Below, piece by piece: positions 26,801 through 34,370 of a stretch of 64,000 nucleotides of DNA. The notes beneath the pieces are model-generated. The model was not told where the DNA came from, did not search any database, and saw nothing but the letters and a program-made list of their open reading frames with translations. Source of the DNA: Rhea pennata. Taxonomy: Eukaryota > Chordata > Aves > Rheiformes > Rheidae. Location of the stretch: assembly GCF_028389875.1 (NCBI RefSeq), contig NC_084668.1, forward strand, positions 23,179,493 to 23,243,492. The letters run 5' to 3'. Position 1 is the stretch's first letter, and the number at the start of each line of letters is the position of its first letter. The position numbers were made by a program, and so were the translations under genes.

Positions 26801-29800
26801 TAGGTACTATCTTACCTTGGTTTCACCTGCCGTGGGTGGGTGTACACTGTTGTCGCATGCTGCACAGGATGAAACTGCTGCTTGCTTTAATGCATTCCAA
26901 CACTATTGAAATCTGTTTCTGCTTGTAAATTAAAAAAAAGGATGAGCAATAGTAAACATCTCCCAGTCCTTGGGGAATTCCATAGACTTTTTTGATGGAA
27001 ACAAGAGCTTGCACTTAAATGCATATATTTACACCAAATATGAGAAAAAGTTTCTTAAGTAAGACTTTCATAGCTCTTTGTTGTGCCTACTTAGCAAGAT
27101 TTTTTATTCTAAACCCTGGGCACTCAATTTCATACTTACAGTCCAGTTAACTTCAACAGACATAATGCACACAATTGATGTAACTAAAAGCTTTTATTGT
27201 GGAAAAGGAGTTAACAAGTTTTATTTCAGTGTTTTATGTATAATCTTGATATGATCTAGGAAAACTTAAAATTTTTATAAGCAATGAAAACTGTGTACAC
27301 ACAAACCCACTGTCCTGTCAGTTTGTTGAACACTGCACTGGTTTAATAATTTTTTTGGCAAGTGTAATTAGTGTGTGTGTGTGTGTGTGTGCGTGTGTGC
27401 ATATAGTTCAAAATATGCATCTACTGACCTTGCTACCTCTGCCACTTTTTCTTCTTTAACATAGTAGCATTAGTGATCTGTATTTAGAACAAAAATGGAA
27501 ATAACATTAAAAGCTTTATAGAACCAAAAAACCCTCCACCTGTTAAAAGACAAGAGAATAGTTAGTTGATCTATTCTTTAATCTCAAATTGCCATGATTA
27601 TCCTGACTCTGCTACTAGCAATAAAGGTAAATAAGTAGGGATATACAATGATGTCACTCGTGTGCCGATTTTGGAGCAAGCAGGCAGATTAATTGAACTC
27701 TTCTGTTTTTCTGCTTCTATGAGGGGGCTGGAATTATGACATACTTATGATATACTTGTGCTATACCACTAAAAATATTCAATCAACTTTTTTTTTTTTT
27801 TTAAAGGAATCCCATAACTCAAGGAGGAAACGTGAGGTTGCAGAGAAGCAGATTATAGACAGCAAAACATTTTCTTTATTCTCAGAAAGAAAATACAAGA
27901 CTTTGGTAAGCATATCACACCAACTACAGTTCTGTCAGGTATCTCTCCCTTTACTCCTAATAGTGCTTTTCTGAGTTTGGCAGAATGAAAGAAGATATCT
28001 TTCTTTGCTTTGTTTCCATCTTAATTTCAAATACTGGTGTGTTTAGGGTTTGGTCCATTTATATTATCCTCTGATAAGAGAGGAATAGGAAAGAATTTCT
28101 GTATAGTTACCTAAAGCATCAGCTTCATCATCATCGTATCTTCCTATTGCTTTCAGTCCAAGCAGATTTGTTTCTTGTACATAAAGAAGATGCATGTCAA
28201 TGTGTTTAAAAAAAAAAAAAAAAAATCCAAGGTTAAGTCGAGTTTTAAGGATGTGGCTTTTATTTTAACATGCGGAAATTTGTAATTGCAGGACTGCAAT
28301 GTGAATGCACGTTGTGTGGATATAAAATGTCCCTTGAATGGTTTGGACAGCAAGGCATCTATTGTGCTGCGTTCCAGACTGTGGAACAGTACTTTCTTAG
28401 AAGTAAGTTTGCTTACTTGCCATTTCTGAGAAATCATAGTTCTTTCCTGTTCTGTGTCTGATGTCTGTATTTTATTTTGAAACAGGAATACTCCAAAATG
28501 AACTATCTAGACATTCTCGTTAGGGCTTCGATCAGCGTTCCTGCTGCAGCTAAGAATGTTAAACTCACAAATGAAGTTGCTCAGGTAAGCTCAACATTTA
28601 ACATGAACTATTTGTGATTAGGGTGATCATGTTTCCAGCTTATCTGAAAAGACTGGGGAAAATAAAACACTTAGAAACAAAAAGGAGATACTGGTTAGAT
28701 TTTGTAACTGAATTTTTAATTATTGATTCTTCACACCTTTAATCAGGTTGGAAGAATTAACTATCATACTGAAATGATGAATTTGTCTGGAGCAGGTGCT
28801 CTATGCTTAGAAAGCCAGGTGTAAGAATAGCATCTGTAAGTTGCAGTTTTGGATTAGATATATGCTTTTGAAATGGTCTTACCATTATCTCCACACATTT
28901 TCTTTACTTTAGGTGCGTGTTACTGTCTTTCCTGCAAAAATGGTAGCACTTTATACAGGGGTGCCTTGGTGGATCATCTTAGTGGCAATTCTTGCTGGAA
29001 TACTGATGCTTGCACTGTTGGTATTCTTACTATGGAAGGTAAGTTTTAATTCATCTGGTCATTTCACATTTCTTGGTTTACAAGTGACAAGATAAGAAAC
29101 TAATTAAGCAAGTGATCAAGTATTTTGTAGTTGGGACATGAAACAAAAAGCAGCTAGCGCAAACTGTACCTTATCTTTTTTGGTTTTGCAACACTTGTGA
29201 TGAAAATGGTTGCATAGGAACATCTGTTACCCTTTTGTATCATGAAATTTTTCTGTTTCCAGATCTTCAAAAGGAAACATTTCGAGTTCTAGGCAAAACT
29301 TAGACAAGTTTTCAGAGACTGTAGTTACTTTGATATGGATACAGCTGCTTGGGGTTTCTGTGGCTTCTGCAATGTAAGGCTGTTGTGAACTATCTACAGA
29401 TGTCTAACTTTGCAGTTAATTTATCATCACATACAAAACACCATTAAACTGACAGTAGATGAAGGTAATATACCACAAAAGGTACAGAAATAATGCATAG
29501 TCAAGTGTATTGGCTAATTCCTTTAGTATTGGCTTGTCATCTTAAAAATTCTAATAGTTTTTAAGTTATTATTCAGGAATAAAAAATATTTAAAATGAAA
29601 GATTAACAGTTTGCAAATAAAAAATCAAGTGACTATTTTTCTTATGCATTTTGGCATTTTCTATAACTGATTCCAAGTGTAAGAGGTTAGTTCTCTTTCT
29701 TTGGCCTCCTAATCCACATTGGCAGTTAGTATTTGTTGCTAGGGGATAGCAGAAGGTTGTTAAGAAAGAAGAGGAATGCACCATCTGATTGTCACTTAGT

Positions 29801-32451
29801 CTTCTGGAGAAGCTGGCTTAACTGAGGAGCTACTGCTTGCTGCAGATCACCTCCTAACAGGATAAGCCCAGCCTCTCTGCTTTCCAAAAAATGCCCAGCT
29901 CCTGCTGCAGATCTCCCTGATGAATTATACAAAACAACACTTTGGCTATTAGGTTATAACTGTCTTATTGCACGTAGATATTTGCACATGATGTAGAATG
30001 TTTTGATGACAAACACTGAGCTATCCTATGAAGAACGAAGATTCAGAGTCAATTGCATGATCGAGTTTAATCAAGCATTTGTCTCAAGAGATTTAACTTA
30101 TTTATATATTGCCATTTTAACAGCACAAGTAAAAGCAATAAGCTTAAGTATCTTGTAATTCATCTACCCTGTGTACCCTAGCTGATTTCTGTACAGAATT
30201 TTTACTGCTCTTCACAGCTTTAGTTGCTATGAACATACTTTAATGTAAAAAACAAAAACAAAATTATACAGATTTATCAAAAAAACCCACTAAGGTAAGT
30301 ACCTAATCTCAGGCTATTACATGATTTTACAGATTAAGTTAGTTCAACAAGTTCTTTATTTAGAAACAGTTGTGAGCATTCTTGTATGTTTTTTTGGCAA
30401 GGAACTTATGAAAGGGATGACAGGAGGACACTTCACAAAATTCATTTAAGTTAGTTTTAACAGGTTTGATTTTTTCCAGTCAAAAAAAATGACTAAAATA
30501 CCTTGCTTCCTTGTAGTGTGGTTTCTTCAAGAGAAATAAGAAAGATCATTATGATGCCACATATCACAAGGCTGAGATCCATGCTCAGCCATCTGATAAA
30601 GAGAGGCTTACTTCTGATGCATAGTATTGATCTACTTCTATAATTGGTAATCGATCAGTATTTTTTAATTTTTAGCTGTGGCACATGCTATGGTTGTGGT
30701 GGCTAACTATGAGCTTTTGCTGCATATATTAACTGCTGGATTTCAAACTATCAGTACTTACTTACTCATTCTATTGACAGATTTCAGGTTTTGGTGCACG
30801 TGAACACACACAGATCTTTACCTTGGTCCTTTTTGTTTATTTTAAAACTTTTTTTTTTAACAGTACAAGTTATTTTTAAGCTTTAGAGATGGTAATCAAC
30901 ACTGTGCAGAGTTAAGATTTAAACTTAAGACTACACAGAAGATAATCTTGCTTTATTAACCTTTAGTGCATGCTAAAAAGTACATTACTCATAATGAAAG
31001 CAGTTTTCGTAATAAAAATTCAATTGCTATGGAAACATTTCTTTCAGTTCTAAGGTACATTCTTCTGGGCACATACCTTTTTCTGCTGAAGCTTCTAGAT
31101 GCATGATGATTTATGCTTCTAGCAACCTTTACACAAAATTTAAGATGTTAAGTGCATGTCTATTAATTAGTGATGCTTGGAATGAGAGGGTGGGGAAGAG
31201 TTTGTAACTAAAATCTCAATATAGTGCATAATGAAATGCTGGAGATAGCTAAAGATTTGGCCTATACTTTTTTCTTCAAAAAAAAAAGTCTGTTCTATGT
31301 AAGTTTTAATAGATTTGTGTAAAAGTAACCCTTAGTCCCAAAATCACCATCACAAATATATGAACAAACACTGACAGTTTCATTTTATATGCTAGCAATG
31401 TCTCAGGATAGATGTCTGTCCTGCACTTAATCTTGACCTCAGAGACCGTGTGAAGTTGAGAGTCTGCTTTGGCCACAATGCTGCAAAGATGACTGGTTGC
31501 ATTAGAAGTCCATTTTATTTTGAAAAATAACTTCAGTCCATTCTTAAATAAGTAAAATCAATTTTTATTTGTGCCTTGCATTTTTTTTTTTAATTCAAAG
31601 CCGACATAAGCTGAATTAGACTTCACCTAGGGAGATTTGTATCATTATGGTACATTACAAAACTTTCAAGGACTGCCTATTTTTAACTGTACAGCAAACT
31701 AAGCAAGATTAATATTCTAACCCCACATGTGTAGTTAAGCTGAGATGACTATGGATGCAATAGTGCTTTGGAAAGCATGGCCCTAGTGTAACTGTTCTTG
31801 AAGGTACTGGAAATCTTTCTGTATATCTTAAAAGAGAAATCATGTCCCCCTACAGGAGAATACTGAAGTACATACCTACCTTTAATTCAGGAGAGGCACA
31901 CTTTCCTGAAGTGTTAGCTTTTTCTCCTCTGTGCTGCATTAAATTCATTAAATTCTCTCACTAGATAAGCAACTATCTTTCATAAAAAGACTTTCAGAGA
32001 TTTGTGAAACACATTAAGAAAGTTACTAGAAGGAATTTGTTTAAGATCTCAGGCTACTGAAATGTTGGACTATGCTATTTGTCTGCAACTGCTTGCTGCT
32101 GGAACTAATTTAGACACTATCATGTATTTTATAGCTAAGCACACTCTGTTCTTGGCCTTTTTTTTTTTTTTTTTTTTTTTTTTCAGTTTTCTTACCTGTA
32201 TATGTGCACAAAGGAAGAATGTACTGCTTCTGTAATTGTAGTCCTTTGGCAGCATCTCAAACCTAAACCGTTCTTTTTCTATTCTGCCCCAGTGTGGGTT
32301 CTTCCAGCGTTCTAGGTACGATGACAGTGTCCCCCGATATCATGCTGTAAGAATTCGAAAAGAAGAGCGACAGATCAAAGATGGGAAATGCAAAGATCTA
32401 GAGACAAAACAGTGGATCACAAAATGGAATGAGAATGAAAGTTACTCTTAA
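8098..32451 (+). CDS. ITGA6: Integrin alpha-6 coding region (26 exons, exon 1 outside window)
   Basis: The spliced product is the alpha chain of the laminin receptors alpha6-beta1 and alpha6-beta4, a single-pass plasma-membrane protein. The exons in the window join in frame with GT/AG borders. They encode about 1057 residues when exon A is used and about 1074 when exon B is used instead. Visible in order are: propeller repeats with FG-GAP motifs; three calcium loops (DLNNDG, DINQDG, DLDKNS); thigh and calf regions; a furin site RRKR before E; a transmembrane segment starting at [13 protein letters not shown]; and the membrane-proximal GFFKR-type motif. Cleavage at the furin site yields heavy and light chains held by a disulfide in this family. 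The closest family alternatives (alpha-3, alpha-7) fit less well: the segments [17 protein letters not shown] and both tails read as alpha-6. The signal peptide and first blade residues are missing only because the window starts in intron 1. Confidence 0.97.
8621..8700 (+). CDS. ITGA6: ITGA6 exon 3
   Basis: The exon is bounded by tctgcag and gtaagt. It encodes [19 protein letters not shown] and onward, part of the beta-propeller. It keeps the frame from exon 2 (1 base carried in, none out). Confidence 0.95.
10575..10830 (+). CDS. ITGA6: ITGA6 exon 4
   Basis: The acceptor is tcttgcag and the donor is gtatga. The exon encodes [14 protein letters not shown] through the FG-GAP segment [20 protein letters not shown] to YNWKG. 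It has the conserved cysteines of the second and third propeller blades and ends with one codon base. Confidence 0.96.
12386..12517 (+). CDS. ITGA6: ITGA6 exon 5
   Basis: The acceptor is ctttag and the donor is gtagga. The exon encodes [20 protein letters not shown] to NSYLG. It carries a sequon (NQT) and lies just before the variable X region between propeller repeats III and IV. Confidence 0.95.
13849..13965 (+). CDS. ITGA6: ITGA6 exon 6 (X1-type variant exon)
   Basis: This 117-base exon is symmetric (phase 1 at both ends) and encodes [19 protein letters not shown] to MMNSYLG. In alpha-6 and alpha-7 this position is the alternatively spliced X region that tunes laminin binding. The sequence matches the X1 form. 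I could not identify an X2 exon in the following intron. Confidence 0.93.
14953..15163 (+). CDS. ITGA6: ITGA6 exon 7
   Basis: The acceptor is gttaaag and the donor is gtatgg. The exon encodes [20 protein letters not shown] through [16 protein letters not shown]. It contains an FG-GAP repeat and the start of the first calcium-binding loop, which is split across the next intron. Confidence 0.96.
15679..15872 (+). CDS. ITGA6: ITGA6 exon 8
   Basis: The acceptor is ttttaag and the donor is gtgagt. The exon encodes [20 protein letters not shown] to [17 protein letters not shown]. It completes calcium loop one and contains loop two (DINQDG). Confidence 0.96.
16003..16091 (+). CDS. ITGA6: ITGA6 exon 9
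   Basis: The acceptor is caacag and the donor is gtaatt. The exon encodes [20 protein letters not shown] to NTKPAQ, the GAP half of the sixth propeller blade. Confidence 0.96.
16954..17081 (+). CDS. ITGA6: ITGA6 exon 10
   Basis: The acceptor is tgtttag and the donor is gtatta. The exon encodes [20 protein letters not shown] to SLSDSVSVF. It contains the third calcium loop (DLDKNSYPD) and ends the propeller. Confidence 0.96.
18609..18704 (+). CDS. ITGA6: ITGA6 exon 11
   Basis: The acceptor is ttcccag and the donor is gtaaga. The exon encodes [20 protein letters not shown] to EEPNEIQ, the propeller/thigh junction. It lacks the close cysteine pair that, as I recall, mammalian alpha-6 has here (see findings). 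Confidence 0.92.
18957..18982. repeat. 13-base tandem duplication
   Basis: TTACTCTTTGGCC occurs twice in perfect head-to-tail order inside an ITGA6 intron. It is probably a replication-slippage event. Confidence 0.8.
19254..19315 (+). CDS. ITGA6: ITGA6 exon 12
   Basis: This small 62-base exon follows ttttacag and precedes gtaagt. It encodes [20 protein letters not shown] in the thigh domain. It keeps the frame and the conserved CFxYTANP motif. Confidence 0.93.
19359..19386. repeat. T homopolymer (28)
   Basis: This is an uninterrupted T run shortly after the donor of ITGA6 exon 12. It is simple sequence and probably length-variable. Confidence 0.85.
20656..20813 (+). CDS. ITGA6: ITGA6 exon 13
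   Basis: The acceptor is catttag and the donor is gtaagg. The exon encodes [20 protein letters not shown] to STKLVLQ, thigh domain. A second ag lies 7 bases inside the exon, but only the upstream choice keeps the frame. Confidence 0.93.
20827..20864. repeat. (TTTA)n microsatellite
   Basis: About nine head-to-tail ATTT units lie just after the donor of ITGA6 exon 13. A similar TTTA array is at 2532-2555. Confidence 0.9.
21441..21501. repeat. Two adjacent perfect inverted repeats
   Basis: GAGTTACC (21441-21448) pairs with GGTAACTC (21453-21460) across a 4-base loop. ATGTTAATTA (21481-21490) pairs with TAATTAACAT (21492-21501) around one central G. Both lie within about 110 bases upstream of the 5' end of a CR1 fragment. 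Confidence 0.85.
21550..22020 (+). mobile_element. CR1 LINE fragment, sense
   Basis: This is a 5'-truncated copy of the CR1 non-LTR retrotransposon. The left part reads as the C-terminal reverse-transcriptase ORF, with phrases such as [20 protein letters not shown], broken by a shift so that the later segment ([20 protein letters not shown]-like) is in another frame. It ends with the diagnostic TGATTCTATGATTCTATA 3' tail. The tail is typical of avian CR1. The copy is not autonomous. It lies in the ITGA6 intron between exons 13 and 14. Confidence 0.93.
22222..22377 (+). CDS. ITGA6: ITGA6 exon 14
   Basis: The acceptor is ttgacag and the donor is gtaagc. The exon encodes [20 protein letters not shown] to [14 protein letters not shown], 52 whole codons of the thigh domain, with the conserved KLRPIP motif. 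Confidence 0.95.
23106..23221 (+). CDS. ITGA6: ITGA6 exon 15
   Basis: The acceptor is atttag and the donor is gtaagc. The exon encodes [20 protein letters not shown] to TYLP, with a conserved cysteine pair of the thigh/calf boundary. Confidence 0.95.
24145..24334 (+). CDS. ITGA6: ITGA6 exon 16
   Basis: The acceptor is cttcag and the donor is gtaagt. The exon encodes [20 protein letters not shown] to FREMRGYP in the calf-1 domain. Confidence 0.95.
24423..24506 (+). CDS. ITGA6: ITGA6 exon 17
   Basis: The acceptor is attcag and the donor is gtaagt. The exon encodes [20 protein letters not shown] to RNSN, with a CxxxxxxxxxxC pair and a sequon (NGS). Confidence 0.95.
24706..24785 (+). CDS. ITGA6: ITGA6 exon 18
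   Basis: The acceptor is tttttag and the donor is gtaaga. The exon encodes [20 protein letters not shown] to LKLE in calf-1. A long TG repeat begins about 20 bases past its donor. Confidence 0.94.
24806..24849. repeat. (TG)n microsatellite next to an exon donor
   Basis: This imperfect TG repeat on the transcribed sense strand begins about 20 bases after the donor of ITGA6 exon 18. UG repeats in RNA are bound by TDP-43 and CELF proteins. Confidence 0.88.
24983..25060 (+). CDS. ITGA6: ITGA6 exon 19
   Basis: The acceptor is ttgtag and the donor is gtaagt. The exon encodes [20 protein letters not shown] to LSLTG in the calf region. Confidence 0.94.
25184..25286 (+). CDS. ITGA6: ITGA6 exon 20
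   Basis: The acceptor is gaacag and the donor is gtgagt. The exon encodes [20 protein letters not shown] to IEYEFR at the start of calf-2. Confidence 0.95.
26431..26604 (+). CDS. ITGA6: ITGA6 exon 21
   Basis: The acceptor is tcaacag and the donor is gtatgt. This 58-codon exon encodes [20 protein letters not shown] to INYLHVT. It carries the calf-2 motif [14 protein letters not shown]. Confidence 0.96.
27371..27400. repeat. (GT)n microsatellite
   Basis: This is a nearly perfect GT dinucleotide repeat in the intron before ITGA6 exon 22. Confidence 0.88.
27807..27905 (+). CDS. ITGA6: ITGA6 exon 22 (furin cleavage site)
   Basis: The exon follows a T-rich tract ending in aaag and precedes gtaagc. 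It encodes [18 protein letters not shown] to ERKYKTL. The RRKR-E site is where the family precursor is cut by furin-type proteases into heavy and light chains. Confidence 0.95.
28292..28402 (+). CDS. ITGA6: ITGA6 exon 23
   Basis: The acceptor is ttgcag and the donor is gtaagt. The exon encodes [20 protein letters not shown] to [10 protein letters not shown], with clustered cysteines of the light-chain stalk and a sequon (NST). Confidence 0.95.
28486..28584 (+). CDS. ITGA6: ITGA6 exon 24
   Basis: The acceptor is aaacag and the donor is gtaagc. The exon encodes [20 protein letters not shown] to TNEVAQ, the last extracellular segment before the juxtamembrane exon. Confidence 0.95.
28913..29038 (+). 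CDS. ITGA6: ITGA6 exon 25 (transmembrane helix)
   Basis: The acceptor is tttag and the donor is gtaagt. The exon encodes [20 protein letters not shown], then a hydrophobic span of about 23 residues, ending in LLWK. The transmembrane helix lies wholly in this exon, so the following tail exons can be exchanged. Confidence 0.97.
30054..31158 (+). promoter_or_regulatory. UGCAUG (RBFOX-type) splicing motifs around exon A
   Basis: TGCATG occurs at 30054-30059 upstream of exon A, and at 30967-30972, 31100-31105 and 31153-31158 downstream of it. RBFOX proteins bind (U)GCAUG and usually promote inclusion when bound downstream of an exon. The motif positions are read directly; regulation is inferred. 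Confidence 0.55.
30517..30646 (+). CDS. ITGA6: ITGA6 alternative exon A (cytoplasmic tail A)
   Basis: The exon follows ccttgtag and encodes [20 protein letters not shown] to KERLTSDA, then TAG at 30622-30624. The likely donor is gtaatc after 30646, giving a 130-base exon, which agrees with the length I recall for mammalian exon A. Because 130 is not a multiple of three and carries a stop, including it ends the protein as alpha-6A; skipping it exposes exon B. The tail ends in the PDZ-type sequence TSDA. Confidence 0.94.
32158..32183. repeat. T homopolymer (26) upstream of exon B
   Basis: This is an uninterrupted T run ending about 110 bases before ITGA6 exon B. It is a possible polypyrimidine-tract protein platform as well as a slippage-prone tract. 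Confidence 0.85.
32293..32451 (+). CDS. ITGA6: ITGA6 exon B (cytoplasmic tail B, terminal exon)
   Basis: The acceptor is gccccag. The exon encodes [20 protein letters not shown] to [11 protein letters not shown] and the stop TAA at 32449-32451. It is used when exon A is skipped, and the 3'UTR begins in the same exon. The normally near-invariant GFFKR motif reads GFFQR (codon CAG) here, while exon A keeps GFFKR. Confidence 0.95.
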   Translation, partial: CGFFQRSRYDDSVPRYHAVRIRKEERQIKDGKCKDLETKQWITKWNENESYS

Positions 32452-33190
32452 GGAAAAGGTTTTTTTCCCTCCACAAAGTTCAGCTAGTTATTTTCATTAA
32501 TGGAATACTGATGGAGTTGGACCTGTGTACACTATGGACATTCACTGTTTGATTGTAGATATTACTACTTATATTGAGGCTTTTGTTTGCACAGTTAAAA
32601 TTGCTTCAACAGACTTCATTTGCATTATTCAATTTCCAGACTGCCTCTTTTTCACTTCAGATCTTAACTCGAGCTGTAGAAGATGCTGTATTGATTTGAG
32701 TCTTTTCTGCAATGTGCACATCTGTCACATGGCAGACTTTTTCCTATGCTCTAGCATTCCGGGTGTGCAGGGAATGCACGGTTAAGGTCTCCACTCTTCC
32801 CGCAATGCACACAGTAGCCTTGACACACTTTGTTCAAGTGAAATCTGAAGAGCTGCAAACCTACTTTAGTCATAAGCTTTGCCTGCTACAGTAGTTAGGG
32901 CTTAACAAAAAGCATCATCTTAAATTACATGTGCAATAGGTCATGTTGCTCAATTTTTAAGATCAGATTGTGTGAATCTTGCTCACACCAAATATACACA
33001 GGTTTTTTTTAAAAGAGAGGCTTGAATATTAGATGTACTTTTTGTATATATATTTTAGTCATTTTTGTATTTATTTTTGTTATAAATCATTGTCTTTGAC
33101 TAAACATTAGGCCAAAGACTTAACTGAACCTTCAAACCCACTGTGCTTATGAACTTTGGATTATAAGACCTGAGGCTTTCACAGCATTTT

Positions 33191-33196
33191 AATAAA
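33191..33196 (+). terminator. Candidate proximal poly(A) signal, ITGA6
   Basis: This is an AATAAA hexamer about 740 bases into the ITGA6 3'UTR. It could give a short 3'UTR form; use is unproven. Confidence 0.4.
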
Positions 33197-34216
33197 TCAC
33201 TACAGGTGCCACTGCTTTCTAAAAATGTAAATACTTATTCCAGTGATGTACGTGGGGGCTTTTTTTCCCGATACTTATTCTGTGTAATAGGAATTACCAG
33301 GTCTTGTAACATGATTTGTATATTACTTCAGAGTATTTAACGATTTGGAAACCAAGCAGAAGTATGGTTTTAAGTACCGTTTTATACTTGCTGCAAGAGA
33401 AGTGACAGGTTCTCTGGGAACAGCTTTACAGCTTCATGAGGATTTTCCAGTTGGAGAAAAGTGTTGACTACTGCGTCTGTTATATAGCACTTGAAGGAGG
33501 CTCTAAAGGCCTGACTTACCTTAGTTAAGGGATCTGAGCTGATCCTCCTTGAGACTACTGAATTGTCTTGAATACCTGAATGTTGATAAGAATAGAGCCA
33601 CAAGGTTGTGCTTATCAGTAATCTAATTATTGTAACATAAGTGATTTAAATACATAAATATTTAAAGAGTTTACTTTTTCTTACCCATGTTCTAAAGTGT
33701 TGGTACTATTTAAGAATGAACATTCAGCTCACGATTGTTTATTCCATGTAAAACAAAAATTCTACTCAATGTATGCTCGCTAATTGCTTGTAATTTGAAC
33801 TATGCAAAAACCTCTGTACTTTTTCCCTCCTGGGGTAAAAACCTGGTAAGAGAGCATTTGTCAGGTGTCTTACTTGTATTACTAACTTTGAACGTATCTA
33901 TTATGGAAGGTGCATTCGTGTAATAGACATTCTTCCTACTGAATAATCTTGGTATGTTGTGACCCTGATTTTATGAAAATTTACACACACATAAAGCTGT
34001 TACGCAGGTTTTGACCTTTTAAAATTCTAGCGTACTTGCCGAAAGGCTCCTCTGTGTAAGAGGCCAGGCTAATGAGGTGCTAAGAAGCTTGACAGACCAC
34101 TGTAGCCTTTGCTTTAGAAGCAATGTCTTCCCCACCCTGCCCCCTCAATTGTGGCACTGCTGTACGAACACGAATGTCTCAACAGTGTTAAACAGAAAGC
34201 TTTTGAAAATAAGTCG

Positions 34217-34263
34217 TATCACTGGTATACTTTCATTTTGAACATTTATCACTGGTATACTTT
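34217..34263. repeat. Short direct repeat in 3'UTR
   Basis: TATCACTGGTATACTTT is present at 34217-34233 and again at 34247-34263, a period of 30 bases. It lies just upstream of the distal poly(A) signal of ITGA6. Confidence 0.8.
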
Positions 34264-34349
34264 TGTCTCAAACAATTTTTATACGAGCTAGCAATGCTAC
34301 TTCATTCCATGATTAGAAATTACCTGTGGATATTTGTATAGAAGTGTGA

Positions 34350-34355
34350 AATAAA
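34350..34355 (+). terminator. Distal poly(A) signal, ITGA6
   Basis: This AATAAA is followed by a T-rich stretch about 1.9 kb after the exon B stop. It is the last clear hexamer before the GC-rich island and is the probable end of the ITGA6 transcript. Confidence 0.6.
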
Positions 34356-34370
34356 TCTTTTTTAAATTAA

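Larger units (their letters stand above)
8226..32292 (+). other. ITGA6: ITGA6 introns 2 to 26
   Basis: The spaces between the listed exons are AT-rich intron. Apart from one CR1 fragment (about 21550-22020), microsatellites (20827-20864 TTTA, 24806-24849 TG, 27371-27400 GT), T runs (19359-19386, 32158-32183) and a 13-base tandem duplication (18957-18982), I see no further genes or RNA genes. Long introns such as 8701-10574, 10831-12385, 17082-18608 and 29039-30516 hold no recognisable coding sequence. Confidence 0.75.
32452..34370 (+). other. ITGA6: ITGA6 3' untranslated region
   Basis: This AT-rich non-coding stretch follows the exon B stop. It contains a Pumilio-like TGTATATA at 33043-33050, AT-rich tracts around 33035-33085, and two AATAAA hexamers (33191-33196 and 34350-34355) that could give short and long forms. 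A 17-base direct repeat (TATCACTGGTATACTTT) occurs at 34217 and 34247. The right limit is inferred from the second hexamer. Confidence 0.75.
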
